Assembly: GCA_921293015.1 (NCBI GenBank)
Contig: OV121093.1
Span: forward strand, 23,012,622 to 23,076,621
Source: Phorcus lineatus
Taxonomy: Eukaryota > Mollusca > Gastropoda > Trochida > Trochidae
Direction: 5' to 3'
Length of the DNA: 64,000 nt
Shown here: one piece after another, positions 44,339 through 57,555 of the stretch
Layout of the letters: every line of letters begins with the position of its first letter
How positions within the stretch are numbered: the first letter of the stretch is position 1
Made by a program: the position numbers and the translations under genes
The notes under the pieces: generated by a model
Database searches by the model: none
The model's input: only the letters and a program-made list of their open reading frames with translations
What the model was told of the DNA's origin: nothing

Positions 44339-47109
44339 CTACGATAGAACGGCGCTTCTTGGTGACTGTTAGTTTAACGTGATGAAGATATTAATCGATA
44401 ATTGCTAATTTCTATGATTTTGTGCAATGGGGCAGGCTTATTTCGCGTTGTTTGTGGCGCCACATGTGAGAAATGACGACTGGCAACTATTTGGAATAAA
44501 TAAACATTGTTAAAATTCTGTCTAAGGGTAAACAAATTACCAGTCGGGACAAGTTTAAAAGATGAATGAAATAGTCATGGCACTACGTTCCTTTTCATTG
44601 GTTCACAACAACCAATCAAATGCCAAGAAAATGTGTAACTCCCGTGTGTCTTACAGGAAAATATTACCCTGTGTCCATCTTCCCAAAGAATTTGTACAGG
44701 CACCTCAGTAAACTTTTAAAGGTTGTATCATAAGAAATGTTAGATAAACCGTTTTAGAAAACACCGCCGTATCTGTTATTGTCATTTTACACATGTAAGG
44801 TCTCATTCGTTTTATGTACATTCTCATTTTCACTTCAATAATAGCAATTTTAATGAAATCATATATAAATGTGTTTTGAATGATAAATGAGTGAGTGTTA
44901 CATGACAGATTGTAAGAGGATAGGGCTTTGGACAGTTCTTTTATTAAAATCAAGAATGATTGAATGAGATTTTGTATGTGTTGATGGAATGTAACATTTT
45001 TTATTAATCTCACCACTGCTGTGAAATTACATGGAACCAGAATTTTGTTTAAATGTTTGCATTACGTATTATTAACATATTGAAATTGTTAAAAGTTTTC
45101 TCCTCTCTTAATATCTAGGGCAAGTGGGTTTTTTTAATGGGATATATTTTTGGGATGACAGTGCGTTTTATGTCTAAATGTTCGTTTCATTAAAGTAGAG
45201 AAATAGATTCTGAATAATAATTTATCGTTCATTTGATCAACAGTTGCATTACGTTACAAAGTCATTTGAGGTTATGCTTACAGATTTTTAATGTTAAACT
45301 CGTAACAAATGAAACGTTATTTGTAAGCAATGAAGTTCAAGAACACAGCACAAGACGTGTATAACACTAAGAATACTAATACGTTATAAATACGTCACAT
45401 ATCTTGAAAATATTTTGGGTATTTTAATTGTGTTAACTTAATGATTATATTAAACCTTATTAAGTTTTTTGATAACTTATGAGAAAGTTCCAAGCACAAG
45501 GCTGAATTCAAAACACGGACCTGCTACCAATACTCTATCTAACCAAGTTAAGAAGTACAATTTACGTGAAAACTCATTTCACTTAACTTTAGAGCTTATG
45601 AGAACCGGGACATCAATATGCTGCAATTATAACTGAAATCTATTCCTCCGGGACAGGCATACAGACATTGACCAATTTTCTACTAAATGTTTTACATCAA
45701 TGTCCAATACAAGAAGGTCATAATTGGCTTAGTCGGGCGTTATGGCCTCAATAAGCTTCAACTTGCACAGTTAGAAATGTACAATATGTAAATTGTTCAT
45801 TGATGAGCCAGAAATGGCTTAAAGGGGCTGTGTTATGCATTGTTCTTATATGTGCCATCTAATATCATATATTCATCATATATTGAACTATGATGTATAA
45901 TTTATATACATTAGAGGGCAACCCATCTTATTCAGGTTCACTCGTTAGACAGGTTTTCTCGTTTACAACAAAAGGTGGGTGATGATTATTTTAATGTGCA
46001 CACATCTAGAATTACAATACGATTCCCGTGGCACTCGTTCTTGAAGTTTATTTTCCGGTGTCCTTATGTTCGTAACTTTCATTTTCAAATACATTTGATT
46101 TATTTGAGCGGGAAAACGTGCTACTGTCGCTTTAGTTATACATTTCCAAACGTTTTTCGTATTTAAGTATCTTCTAAAACTGTACAAGCTCAAACTTGAT
46201 AAATAAATTGACATCGCTACTTTTATGTCAAATCTTGATATCATATTCATCGTAAAATTCTATCATCAGGAGAAAGCATATTGTTATCTCAATCTTTTTT
46301 CAAAATTTCTTATTGATTTTGGTTTATTTCTTTTGAATGTCGTCGTTTATCAAGGTTAAGTGTTAGTTACTTTAATCAATGTCACTAACAATTGGATTTA
46401 TGTCCCAAAAAACAAATCTAAATCCAAACATGTACAGATAGGATGTGACACATTGTTATCATTGGATTGGAAAACTGCAAAACATTTGAGAAGAGAGCTT
46501 TATGAGGGAAGAGATCATGTTTGTGTCCTGCTTATTTATGTTATCTTTACCCTTTCCTGATCTTGCCACGTATCAGTATCCAACTATTGCAAGGAAAAGT
46601 AAGATCCCACTTTAACTTTTCTATCCGAATTCTAGAAAAAGTATTTGCTACGTATTGAAAACCTTTCATATTCTATTTCATGAATAAATTTGATACAAAT
46701 AGAATTGTCAGATAACTAACTTATGAAAATATGTATGTATAAGTTTGTAAGTGTAATCAATTTCAAAAATGGCAAAAGAAATCTAAATTATTATAATGAA
46801 CTGTGAATCAACAGTAAAAATTATATTATAAATTTGCGCTTTGTTAAAGTTAACTTTAAAATCTATCTCATTTTAAAAAAAACATAAAAATATAAGTCTG
46901 CCGCATGTCGATAGCATGCTTTGACGGATTTCTAACTGTCCACCTCCTGTTACTGCCCCGTCTAACTCTAAATAAAGTCTTCGAACACGTTCTTCATTTA
47001 ACCAGGGCACTTGTGATCAGAATACAAATAGGCTACCCACTGTACCATGTAGACTCGATTAAATCGATTTTCGTTCTCTACTTTAATACCTTTTTGTCCC
47101 TAGCTCCAA
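44339..47109. other. No supported gene
   Basis: About 2.8 kb of AT-rich sequence. Frames at 44705-45016, 45963-46250 and 46360-46560 show no motif. Confidence 0.5.
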
Positions 47110-47245
47110 GTCTTGGAAAGTTAATGTTGGAGTGTTTTTTTCAAAATTCCAATATGCTGACTGCAACAAATTGCAATTCACGCCTCAAGACTGGCATCTG
47201 GATTGGAAATCCTGGCTTGAACTATTTGCATGCATTAATTCACTG
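47110..47245 (+). repeat. Dispersed repeat R, diverged copy 4
   Basis: Shares AATATGCTGACTGC-CAAAT, CGCCTCAAGACTGGC, GGATTGG-AAATCCTGGCTTG and ACTATTTGCAT with copy 3 (27355-27580) in order. More diverged than the others. Confidence 0.5.
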
Positions 47246-47649
47246 ACAAAATTGAACAAAGAGTAAGACCTCTTACATCTACCAAGCACCAGACCAGACA
47301 ATGCAATGTCGTTATATCAGTAGTAATATTGGACTTCCAACATGCAATTTACAGAGCCCTTCAAAACAGTAGTTTAAAATATTTGTCTTTCAAAATAAGA
47401 ATAATGGTACCATCAGAATTGTTGTATCTGAGAGTACTTATACCTTTTATATGCATAGGCTAAATGATACTGTTGTAGTTTATTTGACATCCGTTTTAGG
47501 TTAATTTCCACCATGAGAGTTTTAGTGTTGTGTACAGATTGAATGGCCTTTAGAAGTACGTCATTATTTCGACATTTTGTTAGCTCGGTGTTTCTCAAGG
47601 ATTCTTTTCAAACATTGATTGGCATATGGGATTATTCCTCATCCTGTTT
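47246..47649. other. No supported feature
   Basis: Nothing recognised. Confidence 0.4.
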
Positions 47650-47815
47650 TTCATATGTTCTAACCTGATACGTATGAACACATTGCTACATGTCTTGCGT
47701 TAGATGCATCTCACTGAGTCATTCTGTATCTTCAAATGTTCTAACCTGATACATATGAACACATTGCTACATGTCTTGCGATAGATGCATCTTACTGAAT
47801 CATCAAATGCATCCA
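47650..47815 (+). repeat. 81-bp tandem duplication
   Basis: Two copies, starting at 47655 and 47736, share ATGTTCTAACCTGATAC, ATGAACACATTGCTACATG and GATAGATGCATCT with a few differences. A simple local duplication. Confidence 0.85.
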
Positions 47816-50800
47816 AATAAAAAGCTTTAAGCATTATTTTGAACACATGCTATTCTATTGCTTTGAATTTTTATATTCAGATTACATTCTATCCTAACTG
47901 ATGTGCAAAAGAAACTATAACAACAAAAATAAAAATAATATTTGTCACATCATATCAGTGTTTTAGTTTGGTATCGAAAACAATTCTAGGTCATACCATT
48001 AAATGTATTGATGGCCAATGATTAACGTACTGAAATTATCTGCCTTATTATTTCCTTTGTCCGGACAACATTTAATAGAATCGTAAAGACGGTTCACTAA
48101 GACAAGTACGTATGCTGCAATTTGGAGTATGGCATCCCGTGGCTTGTGTTCACACAACAATAGCTAGATTGTCGGCAAACATATAGATCCAAAGGTTGGC
48201 CCAGACGGCAGAGTATTTACCGCCTATAATGCATAAAAGACACAGTACACCATTAATGTCACTGATTCGGCGTCTATTCGTGTATGTTAAATGATGAACA
48301 GAGGCACTATCACGAATCAAGACTATCAAGAACGGTATCGATTTTACAGACTCCTTCAACTGTTGAGAAGTGTAATAATTCAACGTAATCAGGTGGAGGT
48401 GATGTTTTTATTGAGTAAAATAAGAATGGTATCTTTAATGCAAATTCTCTCCGCTTTGGAATTTTAAAGAACTGAAACATAAGGCAAATTGTTCACGAAA
48501 TATAGTATTGATATGAAATTATGTCGGCTCTTTTGTCAGTTGTAAAAAGGTACTTCAACATTAACTATTTTTGCTAACATATGTATTGGAAAAAAAGTAA
48601 TCACTACTTGCATGTGAAAAATATTATTATTGAAACATCGGTCAAATTTGAAAGCTGAGAAATTGGTAAACAAACTTGCAATTGGTTTGTTTTTACACCT
48701 TTCTAATCATTTTCGAGAGTAAGTAGGCCATTTGCTTATACTAGAATGTTTCCCAAAAGATATGCCACAGAGGTGTTAAATTTTTGATTTCCTAAAGGTA
48801 CCTGTGCACCTTTTTCAAATGTTGAACACTAAATATTAGCGTATGTAAATAATATTGTCCAAAGAGAGTAGAATTAGTCATACCTCCGAGTAGCCATATT
48901 CATCGAATAAGGTATGTATAAATGAAAACATCATTTAAGTAATTTTAGTTAGATATCTCAAAGATCAAAGATTTGCCGATTTCGAATGGGAAATTCTGGC
49001 ATTTATTAGATTTCATTATCTTGCAATCGTTAACAGTTATTTTCGTGTTCGTTAGATTACTCTGTTTGCCTCAGAAAACGCCGTACAGTGCTATGAAGCC
49101 CTAGCCAGACGGTAAATATCTAAAAATAAAAACTTGATTAAAAATAATTTCAAAATTTTGAAGATATGACTCATTTAAAAAACTTGATTAATTCCTGTCG
49201 TTAGTAATAAAAACAATGAATATTCTTTTCATAAGACGACATTCTCAGTCAAACTGTGACATGTGTATTGTGTTCTTCATTTGATAGTACAAACATTCTC
49301 TGTTACAACGTCTAATTACTAGTGATTAAAACCGATTTATCAATCATAAAAAAAAGCGAAAACATTTTTTTTAAATACATAGAAGATTATTGTAAACCTA
49401 GATATATGAATAAAATTAATTTGTTCATTTAATTTACTTCTTATTGATTTAATTCACATCGACGATGAAATAAATTATTTATTATTTGAAATGACTACCA
49501 TTTTATCTGGTACTCTCTGTAATTTTAAGAAGACACCATTTGTGACTTGAATAGCACATTGTTGAAAATATAAGATTTCTTACACATAGTTTGTTTGGTT
49601 CACACCTAATTGATTTCCCAAAATTTACAAGCTCTTGAGAAGGCTTGTGTACTCAAAACTTTTTTCAATTATCTGAAGTCTTAAATGTAATCAATTTTTA
49701 TGTTTCTTTATTGAAGTGCACTTACTTGAATACCTCTTATGTCTTGTATAAAAGCTTTTGCCTCAAAATCTCATCTGGTTACAATTCGGAAAATTAATCA
49801 CAATCATATCTTTTTTTAGTGTAACAGTTTTGAATCAAATAATTTCAAAGCTAATGAACGATTTCTCTTTGTTACATAAAAGTACATTCTGAAAAAATAT
49901 CCCTTATGAATTCAATTTTTCAATTTATCATTTTGAATTACGTTAATGGCGTTTAACCGTTGATAAGCATTATCGTATTGCTTGAACCTCTAGAATTGTA
50001 TCAATAATGTCATAGTAATGAAACCCCTATGAAAGTTAATAAATTGCTGCTGCAATTATCATTCAAATAAGCAGAAAAGATATCTGATAAGAGAAGAGAT
50101 TTTTTTCAGACTACCTTACCCTTAAATAGAGCGATTGCTTGCCCTAGCCATTTAGATATTTATTCGGAAGAATATATTTACTTTTTCAATTGTTCTGATC
50201 GTTAGAACCATTTTCCCTTATTTAAACTCACCATAAATATTGTACATATTTGAAAATTGTGTACTACTAATATATCCATTTCATCTTTTTACACGTCTAG
50301 GCGATGGAAAACATTAAGATAATTTTTCAATGAAATACACAGTCACTGTTTGACAAAGTCGTTGTAAATTCATACAATGGCTAATGATAACATTGAATCT
50401 TGGCTCGACATAAACAGAGTCTCACATAGCGAGCTATCTGAAAGTTGATACTTGAAAATTAACGAAGGACACTTGTGAATTATCACTAGCCATAAAATAA
50501 GAAAAATATTTTTTGAATTATTTTATTACTCCTCCGTTGGAGATAATTCTGCGATTTATAAATAAAGTACTTAAGTCAGGCCCCTTTAATGAAACTCGTG
50601 AATTGTATAGTTATCTTACTCGCTTTCGCTCGTTAATTCCAAAACCATGCAATCGTTACATGAAAATGTTTTTAAACGGGACGTTGTTTAGTGTTCTCTA
50701 CATTTATCATGTTTGAGTTTAAACAGAAGTCTAAACAAAATCAGTAAAGATGAACATATTTGACTTAACCGAAACCTTTGTGCTTCAAACCTTGTACCAC

Positions 50801-51091
50801 TTATACAATAAGGCCAATGAAATAAAAATTGTGTTTTTCAAATATTATATACGATGGCAAATCAGAGACGCTGGAACTTTTACTGTAACTCATGAAACAA
50901 AACTGTGCATTTTGTTATATTTTGATGTGTTATGTTATTAACCATAGGTCATTGACATCGATAACTTAACATCAAAGACAGTAACTGTTTGATGGACCTC
51001 AATATCCTTCCCTCGTATCAGGCAATGTTCAATTTTAATCATTTTACGAGGAAAACAATTTCTGACGTAACTTTGACGTCCAAGATGTTTA
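47816..51091. other. No supported gene
   Basis: More than 3 kb of AT-rich DNA with only short frames (48150-48383, 50513-50716, 50750-50941) lacking motifs. No RNA gene or repeat was recognised. Confidence 0.5.
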
Positions 51092-53344
51092 CAGCTGCAT
51101 GCCAAAAGTTTGTTCACATACCTGTATATGTATCATTCCAACTGCGGATCCGCCCCATCTTAAGATCGGACGGGGGTTATTAAATCATGCGAATAATATT
51201 CTTATTCATATATGAATTTTGATAATAAAACGTGTTTTTAAACGATTTAGGTATATACATTTCGTACCTGCATAGAAATTTCATCTTTATAACCAATTAC
51301 TTGACCTATTGCCTAGCATTTATCTCTCATCGTCTACGAGCCATTGAACATAGAATGCATTGTAAACAAAACTGATTTAAACGTTCATTTGAGGAATGAT
51401 TGAACAAAGTTTTACCGCATTTTGCCAAAAAAATACAATATTTAAAAATCTTTGTTTTCTGCTTCTTTTTTTTTTGATTGTGTTATACAACCATAAAAGC
51501 TGTATCGCTATAAACAGAGTGAAAACACTAATCGGCATATTGTTATAGCTAACAAACATGTTATTAACAATGTTTAAACAATACTAGGTGTACATATATA
51601 GTTTGATAATATCTCTTATTACCCAAAATAGGAGGAATGTTGGCAGAGCTTGAGATCAAACTAATAGATATTCGAGTTAAAAATTCTATTGATATATCGT
51701 TTCATAAAAGCTGGTAAATGACATACCTTTTAAACAAATAAATATTCCATGCAACATCCTTGTATGGCAATCTATGTATCCAACGACGTTATCAAACAAG
51801 GAATGGTTTCAAGGGATAAGTTAATCTGACAGCGTGGCATGTTAGAGGACCTGCATTTGACACTGAGACATTCATCTCAACCAGAAATTAGCCATGAATG
51901 GGCACTAATTGCACAATTGTTTGGCTAAAACAACAAATAGGGCCAGAAAAGTTCACAATGTGTAACCAGACTGTTGTATTATCAATATATCTAGTAGCTA
52001 AGTTGACTAACTAAAATATACACATATTTTAAAACTTACATCGTTTTTATATTGTTGTAACTTGAGTGTCCCAAATTTGTAATACTAAGCATAAGTGAAC
52101 GGCCAGAACCTGAACTTGCCTTAATAATCATAACATGTACAAACTAACAATTCAATAGCGAAGAAACATAAAAACTAACACCATGAAGCAAAAAATGATA
52201 ATCTTATCAATAATTGTTATCTTACTTTTTCAATAAGCGACATAACAACTGTTGATAATCCCCAACTTCTTTGTACAAGCGTCCCAAATTGGAATTTCAG
52301 TTTTCAAAAAAATATTGATTATGTAACTAATCATTTTGAAACTAAGTTATTCTATTCCTTCTCTTTAAGCTGTTACTGTAACGTTTAAAAAACGTAATAC
52401 ATCCGCAGAAGTTGACAGTTGGCCGTCCCAATTTAGAATTTCGTTCTTTATTCCAAGATGGGATGTTCTTATTGAAGAGTACCTATTATTGAACGTTAAG
52501 AATTATATTTATATTACTAATAGTAAAATATTCTAGAGTAGGATCATAAAAGCTAAGTATATATTTTTTAGTGTTTATATTTTATATCTTAGTTTCAAAA
52601 TGATGAGTTATATTATTATTATTATTATATATATATAATGAAAGAAGTTCCAAGTTGAGTCGGCCATAGAAGAAAGTCTCTTGATGAAAAATTAATGTAT
52701 ATTTTAATCGTAGAAATATCACATCTAGGCCTTAATATATCAATTTATATATTTGTTCACTACTGAATAGTTAGTTTGTATATGTTATATATATTGAGGC
52801 AAATTTAGGTCCTAGAAGTTCATTTATGCTAAATATTACAAATTTCAGATACCCAACTTACAACAATATATTAAATGATGAAACTTTTAAAATATTTTAC
52901 CCGTAACAGTTTTGGCAGGTCATCGAAGTGACCAAGGGTCAAAATTTCGAAAACACTAATATTTATTTTTCTCCCTAAAATCCTTTATAAGTTATCATCT
53001 TCTTAAAAAGTACGTCACGTTTTTACCTCAGCACAAAGTCAATATGGCTATGTTAATTTTAATATCAGAGTCCATATGGAACATTTAATTTGACATTTAA
53101 CGAAATCGAAATTTCGAAAATGTAACCCCTTCTGTCTTTATCAATATGCCAAAATTCGAATTTTTGCACCAGAGACCAGACGATCCCAAAAAGAGTTCAA
53201 GAAAGGTTATTTCACACATGGACAGTTGGTGATCCATTGTCAGTTTTGCTGAAGTTATTCTATTGACGTTGAAACGAAACCTAATTTACATTATATTTGC
53301 ACTACGATTCAGTGGTAAGTGAACAAACTTTCGGTTTGCAGCTG
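51092..53344. mobile_element. Long member (2253 bp) of a TA-flanked terminal-inverted-repeat family
   Basis: Left end CAGCTGCATGCCAAAAGTTT and right end, read in reverse, CAGCTGCAAACCGAAAGTTT; each continues with GTTCAC. TA lies outside both ends (51090-51091, 53345-53346). The last ~440 bp closely match the last ~440 bp of the 620-bp member at 55184-55803. There is no transposase frame. The unshared interior contains a copy of the dispersed repeat seen at 1600-1800 (51810-52000). It may be a decayed longer form or a short form with an insertion. Confidence 0.65.
51810..52000 (+). repeat. Dispersed repeat, copy B (partner at 1600-1800)
   Basis: Contains TTAATCTGACAGCGTGGCAT, TTGACACTGAGACATTCAT, CATGAATGGGCACTAATTG and TTGGCTAAAACAACA in the same order as copy A. 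It sits inside the long inverted-repeat element. Confidence 0.6.
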
Positions 53345-55183
53345 TATTATGAAGGCCCATATTTTAAATGATTTGCCATTCACCCTTTGAATAATAACTT
53401 TGATCAAAACCTTGTGTAAACAATATTCTTTGAAGGGTAAACATAATTTTAATCATAATTGACAGAATTAATTAAATGAACAAATGTATTTCTTTTAAAC
53501 ACACTTGCAAAGACACCCTCTGTGTCTAAATGAAATACGTTTTGTAACGAAGGCAACATTGCACTCAAAAGTGTCATCTAAATGTACAAAACTCTTGTAG
53601 ACTTCTATGTATATCTTTGTTTTGCTAGTAATAATCTCTCCAGGATTTTAACATACTCACCTTTCTTATTTCTAAATATCTCTACGATTTGGTCATAAGG
53701 TCATGTGTTACTTTAGGATTTCATTGCGTCATAGTCATAGCGATCAGCAGAAAGCGAATATGTACATGTATAGATCTTTTTCTATTGTGTTATCTATCAT
53801 ATGGTAATAACATCTTGAATTTTATATGAATTATGTTTTCTTGAAATATAATTTGAGATAGGAATTAATTCAATAACGACTAATGATGAAATCAAACTGC
53901 TTTTGGAAAACCTTACAGGTAGTAATTCAGCATACATAGAGGATATTATATGAGTGTCCATGACATACTATGTTTACGACACGAGTGCATAATATTAGTA
54001 TTTCCCTAGCGCGAGCGAGGGACATACTGATATTAAGGCACGAGTGATATTCTGATATATCTGATTCAACATGATATTTTGTTTATTACCGAAGTCGAGA
54101 TTAACTTTCAAGTACATCACAATGGATATAATTTATACATATTGTATAATAATACAAAAAAGTAGCTACAATATGATAATATCAACTAGTGACTGAATCA
54201 AGTTAATTGAGGATTGGATTTCATAAAATTTTAAGTGTGTTTAAAGGCAGTTATTTACATTTTGTACCTGTCTAAGCGTATTTGCTGTCGGCTGGCACAG
54301 GATGATACATAATTGAATATTAAACTACGTGATGAAAATAGATGAATAAAGATGTTTAATGTCTGTAAACACAAAAAGGGTCTTACAAATTGTGTCCCTG
54401 AACATTACAATCTTTCAATCACAGTCTTCCATTTACATTAGTATGTGTCTAATGGCAGTATACCTTCTCTTCATGCAATTTGGTTTCAAAATTGGTTGTC
54501 ATTCTTGAAAGCTTTATCATTATCGTATCTCAATATCGAGCGTTTTCCATTATTTCTAGAAAGTAATGAGGAAATGAATGTTTAAACCTAGGATGAACAC
54601 GACAACAGTTTCTGGAATATTTTCATGACCTCATTGGGAAGTACACAGAAAATAAAACTCTAGAACGGAGCATGCTACTAATGAGCGGCATTTATTCATC
54701 TCATTTTCTTCAGGATAAATGATTGAAGAACTGGTTGATACAACATTTTGTTCTGATAAAAAAATATGAAAATACGTGTAATGGAAGAAGACATGAAAAC
54801 GACAAAGCTTCTCTTTGAGATCTGTCGCTCGACTAGAGGTTAATCTATTTGAAAGCGTTATACACTTATATTATACTTATACCCTTGATAATCTGAAAAT
54901 ATACGAAAACCATGATCTATTGGTAAAAGTTATCAAAAGGGCCTTTGTAACATAAACTTTTGTTAGATTTAATGGTCATTTGCTGTGATATTTAGAGAGG
55001 CAATTTAAAGAAAAGTTGATGATAAAACATAATATTCATATAATTTTAAAGGTCATCTTTTGATATAGCGTATATCTGTGTAGGATTAGCCATATGATCT
55101 AGACATACTTATATTGACATCAAACACCGTCATCAAAACAAGACAATTTAGGTACAGGAATATTATCTCAGTCACGTTATATA
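53345..55183. other. No supported gene
   Basis: AT-rich spacer between two members of the inverted-repeat family. At 54004-54020 there is an imperfect dyad CCCTAGCGCGAGCGAGGG. Nothing else recognised. Confidence 0.45.
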
Positions 55184-55803
55184 CAGCTGCATGCCAAAAG
55201 TTTGTTCACATACCTGAATATACTAGTGCAAATATCATGCAATTTGAGATGCCTTTGAGGTATCGTAGCGTTGTGAAAAAGAAACGTATAATATTGAATT
55301 TTCAATACACATATGCAGATCCATTCTTTTATAAGGCAAAGGTTTATCATACCCCACAATTACCAGCAACAGTTTTGGCAGGTCATTGAAGTGACCAGGG
55401 GTCAAAGTTCCGAAAACACTAATTTCTATCTTTATCCATAAAATCCTTTATAAGTTATCAACTTCTTCGAAAAATAGTCACATTTGTTTGTTGGCACAAT
55501 GTGATTATGTTGGTTTTAATCTCAGAGAGTCGATACGGAACATTTTATTTGACATTTAACGAAATCGAAATTTCGAGTGTGACCCCTTCTCTCTATATCC
55601 ATTTGCCAAAATTCGAATTTTTGCACGAGTGCCCAGACAATGCCAAAGTGAGTTCAAGAATGGCTATTTCACACATGGACAGTTGGTGATCCATTCAGTC
55701 AGTCTTGCTAAAGTTGTTGTATTGACTTTGAAACGAAGCCAAAATTATATGATATTTGCACTACGATTCAGTGGTAAGTGAACAAACTTTCGGTATGAAG
55801 CTG
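55184..55803. mobile_element. Short member (620 bp) of the TA-flanked inverted-repeat family
   Basis: Starts CAGCTGCATGCCAAAAGTTT after TA (55182-55183) and ends AACTTTCGGTATGAAGCTG before TA (55804-55805). Terminal repeats are about 33 bp. The right ~440 bp (from AACAGTTTTGGCAGGTCAT at 55369) aligns without large gaps with 52908-53344. Open frames inside (55114-55389, 55501-55689) cover the repeat and are not genes. It is a Tc1/mariner-type MITE by its TA flank. Confidence 0.8.
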
Positions 55804-57312
55804 TAGATCTGTTTTTGTTGCTACGGAGGACCCTATTGTATTGACCTAAGTGATAGTACTATTAATATTATACAATTTGGGTATTATTTAAAGTTTCATT
55901 TTATCTTCTGTTTTACTAAGTATTAAAGGTGGCATTAGCATGTTTTTGGCATGTTATATTATGTCGAGTTCGCCATTTACGATTAAACTTACGATGACAC
56001 GCGGTACTTTGCTAGCCGAGTTGACTGGTCTCAGTAAAGTTATTTTAGTTTTCAGCTAAAGTCATAGCCTTTGTCAATAAAAAAAAGCTCTTCTCTGGCA
56101 AATGAGAAGGGGAGATTGATGAATGAAATGTATTAGAATCTTGAAATATGATAGGCTCCCTGATGATTTCTTAATTTTTTCAAGTGAATTATCTTGCTAT
56201 TATTTTCACTGATGACATTTTGAATGAATACTTTTCAGTTTTAAACTAATACTTCTGAAACCGCTTTATACTTACAGTGAACGGTCTCTTTGAAAGGAAA
56301 AAGGTTCTAGTAAGTGCTTATTAGCAAGATTTGAATACCTTGAACATTCCTGAACATCCCTGATTTGTTTGTAAACAGAACAAATCACGTACATCATTTA
56401 CTCAAATCTGTTATCATGACTTAAGTTACTAGTTTTAGCCTAATTCTAAATTTAATAATCTAAATTTGTTAACAGACAACGACTTCTTGATGCTTGTAAT
56501 AACAATTCAGTCCGATTTGCTTTGCTTAGTTCATTATAATAAAGCAATGATACAGTAACCTAATGCAACAATTGCAATGACAGAGAAAACCTCTATTTGG
56601 ATATTCGTTTTATCTTTTATCATGTGTAGATGGCTAAGGGTGTCAACGTTAGTTTATTGTAATGTTTGTGGCTCTTGATATTCTTTGACGTAAGCAGACT
56701 TGCCGTTGCTCATTAAAAGTTTTCGAGGTTTCAAAGGAATATTTCTTATGATAAATATTTTGGCTTGACCCTAAATTATTATAAAATTGGGACACTGCTA
56801 TAAAACAACGTCACAAACAGCATTCATATGAAGGTAAATAGTTATACACTTTATTACTTTGTTATCTTAAGGTAACTTACATAAGGCTGATAAAACAATA
56901 AATTCTTAAGAAACAAAGTTATATATTAATTTCATATTAATATTTAGGCTTTCAGGTTTGTTCAGTTGAAAGTATGTTCAGAACGATGAATTGTACATTA
57001 TATTTCATCTTATTGCATATACACATGCGTGATTTTCCTTTCTTGATTCTTATTCCAATAAGATTTGATTAAGTTATAACTTTTCATGAAATCGAAAATT
57101 CTACTGCTTAAATATTCGTCGTTTGTGATATTGAAACATTAAATTCAACTGTATTGTGTAGCTATGGTTTAAAGCGGTTCTACGATATGATACGAATACC
57201 ATTTTTGTCAAAACAGTTAATTGTATGGTTTATATCAAGGCATTCACATAAATCTGTGCTTTGAAATTGATGATCAATGGACCAGTTCTGAGACTAACCT
57301 TTTATTCAAACA
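55804..57312. other. No supported gene
   Basis: AT-rich sequence without recognised features. Confidence 0.5.
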
Positions 57313-57555
57313 GGGGGCGGGATAGCGAAGTGTCCGAGGCAACATTGTCTACATTAGAGAAATGTTTTACATGCAGTAAGGTTTGGTTGCAATGCTACAG
57401 TGAAGTTCACCGCCGTACCACTCATGGTTCGCTACTTCCAGCCTATAATCGGAGGTTTCACCTCTATTCGTAGTCACAAAAAGCGAATGCGGCCTTCTCC
57501 CTGAAATAATATTCGTGCCGGCGATATTAGTGAAAAGCTCCTGAAAGCGCGTTAA
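57313..57555 (+). mobile_element. Diverged SINE copy, B box deleted
   Basis: Begins GGGGGCGGGATAGCGAAGTG like the SINE at 30417, then skips the rest of the tRNA head and resumes with the body: GGTTGCAATGCTACAGTGAA, GTACCACTCATGGTTCGCTA and GCCGGCGATATTAGTGAAA, ending near GCGCGTTAAA. Loss of the B box would prevent Pol III transcription. The frames over it are not genes. Confidence 0.85.

Noticed and set aside
48590..48602. GGAAAAAAAGTAA as a solo end of the 796-1413 element
   Set aside because: A single short AT-rich word with no second unit and no flanking structure; chance is sufficient.
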